Positions 1 through 6,579 of a DNA stretch of 64,000 bases are shown here, one piece after another. The stretch's first letter is position 1. Every line of letters begins with the position of its first letter. The notes beneath the pieces were generated by a model. That model was given only the letters and a program-made list of their open reading frames with translations, had not been told where the DNA came from and ran no database searches. The DNA lies in contig NZ_FOIR01000004.1 of NCBI RefSeq assembly GCF_900111145.1, positions 62,001 to 126,000 on the forward strand. Direction: 5' to 3'. Made by a program: the position numbers and the translations under genes. The DNA is from Roseivirga pacifica (GTDB taxonomy: Bacteria > Bacteroidota > Bacteroidia > Cytophagales > Cyclobacteriaceae).

Positions 1-86
1 GCATTCAAGGGCACTTATTTTACTATTAAAGTATAATTTTTTCTTCAATTTTATTCATCATAACTTTCGAGCCAAACGGACTCAAA

Positions 87-956
87 ATGGCTCATTTTAG
101 AAGATCAAAGTTAGCGAAAGCGGCACTTCTAAGTTTTCTCACACTAGGTATAGTGCAATCTTGTATCGATACGGAACCTGCTCCAAGAAGCGGTAGCCTT
201 GACGATGTACAGGCGGCCTCACTAGTAGATGGAGCTAATGAAGACCTTAATGGAATAGCGCTTGAAGCCATGGCCGAAATTAGCCAAAACCAAGGCGGCA
301 TAGCTGCTGGCACCCAAGCCAATGGCTACCCATTTACCTACACCGGTAAAGCCACCTGCTCTACCAACACCATTGATTTCGATAACCAAATTATCACTAT
401 TGACTTTGGAGAAGGCTGCACCAATAATGATGGCAAGTTTAGAGAAGGACAAATAGAGATTCACTTTACGGATTACAGAAATGTAGAAGGAGCAGTGATC
501 ACCACTTCTTCTGACAATTTTAAAGTAGAAAACATTGGCATTACCGGTACCAGAACGCTTACAAACACAGGAAATGAAGCCGAAAACGAATGGTCATACG
601 CCATAAGACTAGAAGATGGTGTAATCACTTTTCAAGATGGCTCTACCCGAACCTTTGAAGGAGACAAAAGCCGCACTTGGAAGTTTGACGAGCAAACCGA
701 AGAGCTCACCATAACTGAGACAGGAAAAATTTACGGCACAAATAGACTTCGCCTTACCTACAATGAAGAAATAACTACTCCGCTGCTTTATAAAAGTAGC
801 TGTGCGGAAGAAGCCGCAATTCCGGTATCGGGTGCTAGAAAAATCACCATAGCCAACCAAACCTTTGGTATTGATTACGGATCGGGAGATTGCGATAAAG
901 AAGTTTTGATAACCTGGCCAAATGGCGAGGAACAGACATTTGTCATAAGTGACTAA
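87..956 (+). CDS. Uncharacterised lipoprotein, paralogue of the one at 1955-2827
   Basis: The protein has 289 residues. A basic N-terminus and a hydrophobic segment end in the lipobox-like VQSC at Cys26, so it is probably an envelope lipoprotein. The mature part is polar and looks beta-rich. Four cysteines recur at matching places in the lipoprotein at 1955-2827: one before and one inside the shared DFGEGC motif, one in SSC, and one in a C-terminal GDC (SGC in the partner). This suggests two disulfides and a common fold. I know no named family. The two genes flank a secreted esterase on the same strand. A clear terminator follows at 984-1008, so it is probably a single-gene unit. No function can be assigned. 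Confidence 0.8.
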   Translation: MAHFRRSKLAKAALLSFLTLGIVQSCIDTEPAPRSGSLDDVQAASLVDGANEDLNGIALEAMAEISQNQGGIAAGTQANGYPFTYTGKATCSTNTIDFDNQIITIDFGEGCTNNDGKFREGQIEIHFTDYRNVEGAVITTSSDNFKVENIGITGTRTLTNTGNEAENEWSYAIRLEDGVITFQDGSTRTFEGDKSRTWKFDEQTEELTITETGKIYGTNRLRLTYNEEITTPLLYKSSCAEEAAIPVSGARKITIANQTFGIDYGSGDCDKEVLITWPNGEEQTFVISD

Positions 957-983
957 GTTTAGGTAAAAGTTTTATGACAATTG

Positions 984-1008
984 AAGGAGCCTTAGGGCTC
1001 CTTTTTTT
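984..1008 (+). terminator. Rho-independent terminator after the first lipoprotein gene
   Basis: GGAGCC (986-991) pairs with GGCTCC (996-1001) around a TTAG loop, flanked by AA/TT and followed by seven T residues. It lies 28 bases after the stop codon. Confidence 0.85.
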
Positions 1009-1059
1009 ATTTCTTTAGCCGAAATATTTCTAATAATTTGGAGGGAAATCACACTACAC

Positions 1060-1890
1060 ATGACTTTTAAAGCAAGTATAATTCTTCTTTCCCTCTCGCT
1101 AGCCATTACGCTACACGCGCAAAACCTACCTGAAACAGTAAATCAAGAAGATTTCTCCATTGGAAAAACCATTACCATAAATTCAAAAGTTCTAAACGAA
1201 CACCGAGAACTGAACATTTACTTACCTCCTAGTTATCATTTAGACAGCACAAAGTTCTACCCCGTAATTTATTTACTAGACGGGTCGAAAGATGAGGACT
1301 TCATCCATATAACAGGCATTGTACAGTTTGGCTCATTCCCGTGGATCAATATGGTGCCAGAGTCAATCGTAGTGGGCATTGGCAATGTGGATAGAAAGCG
1401 CGACTTCACCTATCCATCAAACAATGAACTTGATCAAAGTGAATTTCCAACCTCAGGAGGTTCGGCCAAATTCACCTCATTTATTGCCAACGAGCTAAGG
1501 CCTTTTATAAACTCCAATTACAGGGCTAACAAAAACAATACGCTTATCGGTCAATCTTTAGGAGGGCTTTTGGCCACAGAAATTCTGTTTAAGGAACCTA
1601 ACCTTTTTAGCAACTACATTATTGTAAGCCCGAGCCTTTGGTGGGACGATGAAAAACTACTTTCATTCACCCCAACCAACTACCAAAGTAAAAAGACAAT
1701 TTACATAGCAGTAGGCAAAGAAGGCGAAGTAATGGAGCGTACGGCCAATGAATTATTCTTAAAACTGAAAAAGGATCAGAAACCTTGGACGAAACTCTTC
1801 TTTCAATTTCTTGAAGACAAAACCCATGGCGATGCCCTACACCAAGCAGTTTACAATGCCTTTGAACTAATGCAAGGGAAGGATAAGTAA
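1060..1890 (+). CDS. Secreted alpha/beta hydrolase, putative esterase (esterase D / Fes type)
   Basis: The protein has 276 residues and a Sec signal peptide of about 20 residues ending LHAQ. It resembles the PF00756 putative esterase family: an N-terminal strand with ELNIYLPPSYH, then YPVIYLLDGS, the nucleophile elbow GQSLGG with the catalytic serine, and a C-terminal DKTHGDA that would supply the histidine. IVSPSLWWDD after the elbow is typical of siderophore and enterochelin esterase relatives. It should act in the periplasm or outside on an ester substrate. The substrate is unknown and no siderophore genes are nearby. The gene lies between two related lipoproteins, which may be partners. 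Confidence 0.85.
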   Translation: MTFKASIILLSLSLAITLHAQNLPETVNQEDFSIGKTITINSKVLNEHRELNIYLPPSYHLDSTKFYPVIYLLDGSKDEDFIHITGIVQFGSFPWINMVPESIVVGIGNVDRKRDFTYPSNNELDQSEFPTSGGSAKFTSFIANELRPFINSNYRANKNNTLIGQSLGGLLATEILFKEPNLFSNYIIVSPSLWWDDEKLLSFTPTNYQSKKTIYIAVGKEGEVMERTANELFLKLKKDQKPWTKLFFQFLEDKTHGDALHQAVYNAFELMQGKDK

Positions 1891-1954
1891 TCAAGACTTG
1901 AAATCGAAAATATTCTTTCGGGTTAGGCGTTTATTCTACAATCATTCACACGCT

Positions 1955-2827
1955 ATGAAAACCGCCAACACCACAGCACTTGCATGCTTATGTTTACTTG
2001 TAATGGCATGCACCAAGGAGGCAGATCCTCCTCCCACTACTTTAACTGAAGAAGCCAGTATAAGAGAAATTGCTCAAATAGAAGTTGTACTGCACGAACT
2101 TGAGGGGCTTTACTTCAACCACACTTATCAATTGTATTTGAAAGATGAAAGCGGCAGAATAGACAGCCACAGGCCTGAATACAACCATTTTGCAGAAATA
2201 GGAGATTGCGCCAACCTCGATTTAAACACAGATCAGAACACATTGAGTTTAGACTTTGGCGAGGGCTGTGAAGACAATTTTGGCCAAACCAGAAGCGGTA
2301 AAATATCCATTGACTACACCTATGCCGATGACCGAACAGGAAACAAGGCCACAATTTCCTTAAAAGACTACGGCTTTCAGAAACTGTTAGTTGATGGAGA
2401 AATTCAGCTTGAACGAATGGCCGACAGCCCTGGCGCAGACCTTAAAAACTACGCGCTGAGCTTTACAGACATGGTGATTACCCAAGGCACTACAAACCAA
2501 ACCGCCTTTTCTGGAAACCGAACATTGGTTTTAACGGATTTTGAAAATGCCACTCCAAGAACAGCTACGCTAAATGTTATTCAATCAATATCGGGTACGC
2601 TTTCAGATGGCAGCAGCTTTTCTAAAAACACGAGCAATGGACTCATCTTTCTTTCGCAATGTTGGTCGGCTGGAACTTACTTCCCAAATCAAGGCAGCGA
2701 ATCGTTCCGCATCAACAATCAATCTTACAGTATAGATATTAATTCGGGGTGTAGCTACATCTTTAATGTTACTACAGACAGCGAAGAGCGTTTCGAAGTT
2801 AACCTAAGCAACTCCTTTAGTAACTAA
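1955..2827 (+). CDS. Uncharacterised lipoprotein, paralogue of the one at 87-956
   Basis: I chose the ATG at 1955 because it gives a proper lipoprotein signal (MKTANTT..., hydrophobic stretch, lipobox VMAC at Cys19). The longer frame from 1898 would put 19 charged residues ahead of it. The mature protein shares LDFGEGC and four similarly spaced cysteines with the lipoprotein at 87-956. Both have a central beta-rich part with alternating polar and hydrophobic residues and end with a short strand after an SGC/GDC cysteine. Overall identity is low, so the duplication is old. Its function is unknown. It starts 65 bases after the esterase gene and may share its transcript. Confidence 0.78.
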   Translation: MKTANTTALACLCLLVMACTKEADPPPTTLTEEASIREIAQIEVVLHELEGLYFNHTYQLYLKDESGRIDSHRPEYNHFAEIGDCANLDLNTDQNTLSLDFGEGCEDNFGQTRSGKISIDYTYADDRTGNKATISLKDYGFQKLLVDGEIQLERMADSPGADLKNYALSFTDMVITQGTTNQTAFSGNRTLVLTDFENATPRTATLNVIQSISGTLSDGSSFSKNTSNGLIFLSQCWSAGTYFPNQGSESFRINNQSYSIDINSGCSYIFNVTTDSEERFEVNLSNSFSN

Positions 2828-2842
2828 ACCGATTATGTGGTG

Positions 2843-2850
2843 TATCTTTG
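2843..2850 (+). promoter_or_regulatory. Bacteroidetes -7 promoter element for rnpB (TATCTTTG)
   Basis: TATCTTTG fits the Bacteroidetes sigma-A -7 consensus TAnnTTTG. The mature RNase P RNA begins at about 2855, five bases downstream, as expected for a -7 element. The -33 box is weak (TTTA near 2816). This is the best-anchored promoter in the window. Confidence 0.65.
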
Positions 2851-2854
2851 CGGT

Positions 2855-3180
2855 GATATAGGCCGTCTTATCGTCCCGTCCCGATAGCTATCGGGATCGG
2901 GAAGGAAAGTCCGGGCACCATAGGGAAGCATAGCGGCTAGCGGCCGTCACCCTGTAGCATGTGCTACAGGGGAGGACAAGTGCAACAGAAAGAATGTACA
3001 GGTAATGCTGTAGTGAAATCAGGTAAACTCTATGCGGTGAAATGCCACGTATATCTGCGCTTAAGGGTTCCCGCCCAATGCAGAAGGGTAGGCAGATTGA
3101 CCCCGATAGTAATGTCGGGGCTAGATAAATGATAAGAACCCGTTTAAACGGGCACAGAACCCGGCTTATAGGCCTATATC
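2855..3180 (+). ncRNA. rnpB: RNase P RNA (class A)
   Basis: RNA component of RNase P, which matures tRNA 5' ends. The universally conserved 5' block GGAAAGTCCGGGC (around 2903-2915) and the 3' block ACAGAACCCGGCTTA (3154-3168) are both present and together form P4. The ends pair perfectly over ten bases: GATATAGGCC (2855-2864) with GGCCTATATC (3171-3180), giving helix P1. GGTAAACTC and GGTGAAATGCC near 3023-3045 also fit the family. A perfect palindrome CCCGATAGCTATCGGG (2880-2895) falls where helix P3 lies. Length is about 326 bases, normal for Bacteroidota. A T-rich tract follows directly. Reading frames across this region on both strands are spurious. Confidence 0.95.
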
Positions 3181-3336
3181 TTTTTCTTTTTATGAATCTC
3201 AGCAATCAGGAAACCGGTTTATTGCTAATTCATTCTCTAAACACTCAGCTAGTTTCATTTTTAGCACTATTTTCGCTAGTAAGAGTAAGTCAAAAAACTA
3301 ATTCACTAATTACCCAATTCACAAACCACCTATAGC

Positions 3337-4491
3337 ATGGCAAAAATTCTGATTATTGACGATGAACAAAGTATAAGAAGCACACTTCGTGAAATTCTGG
3401 AGTATGAAAAATATACCATAGACGAAGCCAAAGATGGGCAAGAAGGCTTGGACAAACTCATCGCCAATAGTTACGACATCGCCCTATGTGATGTAAAAAT
3501 GCCAAAAATGGATGGTATTGAGTTATTAGAAAGAGTTCAAATGGCTGGCATCGATACGCAGTTCATTATGATCTCTGCTCACGGCACCATTGAAACGGCA
3601 GTGGACGCCACCAAAATGGGTGCATTTGATTTTGTACCGAAGCCACCAGACTTGAATCGCCTGTTGCTTACTGTTAAGAATGCCCTCGATAAATCATCTT
3701 TAGTAACAGAAACCAAAACGCTTAAAAAGAAGCTCTCCAAAAAGTATGAAATGGTGGGCGAATCTGAAGCTTTGGTGGAAGTAAAGGAAATGATGGACAA
3801 GGTAGGACCTACCGATGCCCGTGTATTAATTACAGGCCCAAATGGTACTGGTAAAGAATTAGTAGCCCGTGGCATTCACGAAAGAAGCAACCGTGCCAAA
3901 GCGCCTTTCATTGAAGTAAACTGCGCGGCAATACCAGCAGAACTTATTGAAAGCGAACTTTTCGGGCACGAGAAAGGTGCCTTTACCTCTGCTCACAAGC
4001 AACGTATTGGTAAGTTTGAGCAAGCCAACGAAGGCACACTTTTTCTAGATGAAATTGGCGATATGAGCCTTTCGGCACAAGCCAAAGTATTGCGCGCTTT
4101 GCAAGAGCACAAGATTAACCGTGTAGGTGGCGACAAAGACATTAATGTGAACGTGCGCGTATTGGCAGCTACCAATAAAAACCTTCGCGAAGAAATTCAG
4201 GAAAACAGGTTTAGAGAGGACCTCTACCACAGACTAGGCGTAATTCTTATTAAAGTACCTGCCCTAAAAGACAGAAAAGAGGACATTACCTTGTTAGTAG
4301 ACAAATTCCTACAAGATATTGCCGATGAATACGGCACCAAAAAGAAGACAATTACCGATGACGCAATTGATGCACTAAAAGATTACGATTGGTCTGGAAA
4401 CATTCGCGAACTACGCAATGTAACCGAACGCCTAGTAATTATGTGCGGAGATGAAATTAGCGGAGCTGATGTGAAGAAGTATTTGGTCTGA
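3337..4491 (+). CDS. Sigma-54-type response regulator without a DNA-binding domain
   Basis: The protein has 384 residues. It has an N-terminal receiver domain (acidic pair DD at 8-9, phospho-acceptor Asp52, Ser80 and the PK at 101-102) followed by an AAA+ domain of the NtrC type: Walker A GPNGTGKE (167-174), Walker B TLFLDEIGD (234-242), arginine-finger region REDLYHR and sensor II GNIRELR. Two things are odd. The sigma-54 contact loop, normally GAFTGA, reads GAFTSA (214-219). The protein ends at KKYLV soon after the AAA+ domain, with no Fis-type helix-turn-helix, where relatives run to about 450-470 residues. It may act on RNA polymerase from solution or may not be a classical activator. No histidine kinase gene is adjacent. 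Confidence 0.88.
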   Translation: MAKILIIDDEQSIRSTLREILEYEKYTIDEAKDGQEGLDKLIANSYDIALCDVKMPKMDGIELLERVQMAGIDTQFIMISAHGTIETAVDATKMGAFDFVPKPPDLNRLLLTVKNALDKSSLVTETKTLKKKLSKKYEMVGESEALVEVKEMMDKVGPTDARVLITGPNGTGKELVARGIHERSNRAKAPFIEVNCAAIPAELIESELFGHEKGAFTSAHKQRIGKFEQANEGTLFLDEIGDMSLSAQAKVLRALQEHKINRVGGDKDINVNVRVLAATNKNLREEIQENRFREDLYHRLGVILIKVPALKDRKEDITLLVDKFLQDIADEYGTKKKTITDDAIDALKDYDWSGNIRELRNVTERLVIMCGDEISGADVKKYLV

Positions 4492-4493
4492 TT

Positions 4494-4631
4494 TTAGAAT
4501 CGACCTTCCTTCTTCTCTTTCTTGGCTTTATCGTCCACTTTTGTGTATGCAGGACAAAGTTCCTGCGCACAAGAGTTCAATCCTAAAAATGCGACTGCGA
4601 GAAGAAGTGCTATGATGTGTTTCTTTTTCAT
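4494..4631 (-). CDS. Small lipoprotein of 45 residues
   Basis: Short minus-strand frame: ATG at 4631, stop TAA at 4496-4494. The product starts MKKKHIIALLLAVAFLGLNSC, a textbook lipoprotein signal with the lipid-attached cysteine at 21. A short mature peptide contains LCPAYTKVDD and a lysine-rich tail ending KKEGRF. Tiny lipoproteins with a CPAY-like motif are common in Cytophagales, so I judge it real despite its length. It converges with the response regulator gene (2 bases between stop codons). Function unknown. Confidence 0.7.
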   Translation of the reverse strand: MKKKHIIALLLAVAFLGLNSCAQELCPAYTKVDDKAKKEKKEGRF

Positions 4632-4724
4632 GGCTAAAAGTTGCCCTAAGATATCAAAATTGAATAAAAACCCACAAGGATTATTTTACTAATGTATAGT
4701 TAACGTGCTACCGCACAGAATATT

Positions 4725-5708
4725 TCAGACCACCAACAAGTTACATCCGCGAATATCAGAATTGTCCATTCTACCTAAAACCTCAAAAGTACCACCTTCA
4801 TAAACACGTGTTAGGTCCTTAGTTTCGATAAAAGAACAGGTATTCACATTCAATAAGTCAATAATATTCAGCGCACCAGTTTTACCCGGTTTAACAATGG
4901 ACAAAGGGTCGTTCATATCTCTGGCAAAAACCTTCATGGTAGTGGAAGGCAAAAACAAACCATCGCCTTTTGAATATGCCTGAGAAAAAAGCTCAGTCAT
5001 TCCGTACTCCGAGTGAATCGCATCTACACCTAACCCTTGGGTTAGTCGACTGTGAACCTCTACCCGAGTAAGCTCTTCTCTCCTACCCTTCATCCCTCCT
5101 GTCTCCATCACAATCAAGTCAGGAAAGTCAATTTGGTATTGTTCAACAAAATCCAGCAAACCAAAGGTTACACCCCAAAGTATAGTCGGCTTTTTAGTCT
5201 TCCTTAGCTCTTCCAACTTATTTACTAAAGCATCAAACTCATTCAGGTAAAATCCCGAATTTGAAGAACCAGTTTTTTTTATAAAGGCATTCACCATATA
5301 AATCAACCCAGAATTCCCTCTTTCAATGTAAGAAGGAAGCAGCGCCAATAAGGTGAACTGGTCCAGCTTGCCGTAAAAGGACTCAAAAGTCTTAATGCAA
5401 TGATCAATATACCAACCTTCATCGCGCACCTGGTGTCTACTGGTTGAAGCCCCAGTAGTGCCGCTGCTTTCGAAAACCACCTGTGATTTCCAATTACCAG
5501 ACTTCACAGAGTGATTTTTGAAAAACTCAATGGGAAGAAAAGGGATTTCCAATAGGCTTTGTGGCATTGGCCTGCCAAGTGCCTGTACGTACTGATGATA
5601 TACAGAACAGTGTTCAAACTGGTATTTGAACACCTGTAGGGCAACAGACTCAAAGGTATTCTGGTTGACAGAATTAATGTTGGAAATTAAACTATTCAAA
5701 TCACCCAT
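4725..5708 (-). CDS. LuxE-like acyl-protein synthetase / acyltransferase
   Basis: The protein has 327 residues and resembles the LuxE family, the adenylate-forming subunit of fatty-acid reductase. Visible motifs are the phosphate loop SSGTTG near residue 83, SEYGMTE as the A5-like adenylation motif, and a C-terminal GRMDNSDIRGCN that matches the GRxxxxDxxG end of the fold. Homologues in Bacteroidota often sit in surface-glycan or lipid loci without LuxC or LuxD, and none is seen here. It probably activates an acyl or aryl acid as adenylate and moves it to a thiol or other acceptor. The substrate is unknown. The nearby lipoprotein genes show no clear link. Confidence 0.75.
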   Translation of the reverse strand: MGDLNSLISNINSVNQNTFESVALQVFKYQFEHCSVYHQYVQALGRPMPQSLLEIPFLPIEFFKNHSVKSGNWKSQVVFESSGTTGASTSRHQVRDEGWYIDHCIKTFESFYGKLDQFTLLALLPSYIERGNSGLIYMVNAFIKKTGSSNSGFYLNEFDALVNKLEELRKTKKPTILWGVTFGLLDFVEQYQIDFPDLIVMETGGMKGRREELTRVEVHSRLTQGLGVDAIHSEYGMTELFSQAYSKGDGLFLPSTTMKVFARDMNDPLSIVKPGKTGALNIIDLLNVNTCSFIETKDLTRVYEGGTFEVLGRMDNSDIRGCNLLVV

Positions 5709-5780
5709 TCGTTATTCAAATCGATTGCTTTATCACTTAGGGCAAATATTGTTATTATTGTATTGATATAAACGTCTCTT

Positions 5781-6563
5781 ATGAAAAATCCCCTGAAGGA
5801 CTTTTTCTTTTTATCTGTTTTGGTGGTGCTAATAAGCGCCTTTAGCTGCAGTAGACCACCAGAACTACCAGATACTCCATCAATCAGTTTTCACGACATT
5901 GAGTTTGAAGTGATCAATGAAGGCGATCCCTTATTTGAAGAAAATGTATTAAGGCTTTCTTTCAACGTAGCTGATGGCAATGGCGACCTTGGTTTAGATG
6001 GTGGTGAAGACAACCCACCATATAATGCATACAACCTTATTTTTGATAACACCGGCAACCCGGTTGAGTTTGGCCAAAGACCAAACGACCCGATGTTCAC
6101 TTGCCTTGATTACATTATTGAAGAAAGAGAAAACACCGATGTAAATGGTGATGGTGACTTTTTGGACACCTTACTAATCGACTTTAATTACGATCAGTTT
6201 AATATAGAGGTTGATTTCTTCGTAAAACGAAATGGTCAGTTTCAAGAAGTTGACTTAAGGGCTCAACCTACTGGTAGTGCCAACCAAAATACACTTTGCG
6301 GAATTTCGTTCGATGGACGCTTCCCTTGCCTTTCTTCAACTGAAGACCCTTGCGATTACGTGCGCAACAACAACCGACCGATTGAGGGTGTAATTACCTA
6401 CGACATGATTTCGGGATTGTTTGAGCCTATATTCCGAACAGACACACTCAAGCTGTCTTTTAAAATAAAAGACAGGGCTTTGAATGAGAGCAATATTTCG
6501 GAAACTCCTGAATTTACCCTTCAGGAGATTAAGAAAGTTTCGACAGATGAGGACGAAGACTAA
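5781..6563 (+). CDS. Uncharacterised lipoprotein
   Basis: The protein has 260 residues. The hydrophobic segment FFFLSVLVVLISAFSC places the lipid-modified cysteine at about residue 23. The mature part is acidic. It has an early strand-rich section with VADGNGDLGLDGGEDN and later NGDGDFLDT, both of which look like calcium-binding loops, and several cysteines around residues 110-195. The C-terminal half has FKIKDRALNESN, reminiscent of Ig-like lipoproteins. It is transcribed divergently from the LuxE-like gene and converges with the fused E1 gene, with only two bases between the stop codons. No functional assignment is possible. Confidence 0.78.
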   Translation: MKNPLKDFFFLSVLVVLISAFSCSRPPELPDTPSISFHDIEFEVINEGDPLFEENVLRLSFNVADGNGDLGLDGGEDNPPYNAYNLIFDNTGNPVEFGQRPNDPMFTCLDYIIEERENTDVNGDGDFLDTLLIDFNYDQFNIEVDFFVKRNGQFQEVDLRAQPTGSANQNTLCGISFDGRFPCLSSTEDPCDYVRNNNRPIEGVITYDMISGLFEPIFRTDTLKLSFKIKDRALNESNISETPEFTLQEIKKVSTDEDED

Positions 6564-6579
6564 GCTTAATAAAGCTTAG
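6560..6579. terminator. Palindrome spanning two convergent stop codons
   Basis: CTAAGCTT (6560-6567) and AAGCTTAG (6572-6579) form a perfect 8-base inverted repeat with an AATA loop. It covers the stop codons of both converging genes. No T run follows on either side, so terminator function is only possible. Confidence 0.35.

Noticed and set aside
1898-1954. Upstream start for the second lipoprotein
   Set aside because: It would put charged residues before the signal peptide; the ATG at 1955 fits a lipoprotein.
2888-3335. Frames of 105 and 68 codons over and after rnpB
   Set aside because: They run across the conserved RNase P RNA helices; the RNA explains the sequence fully.
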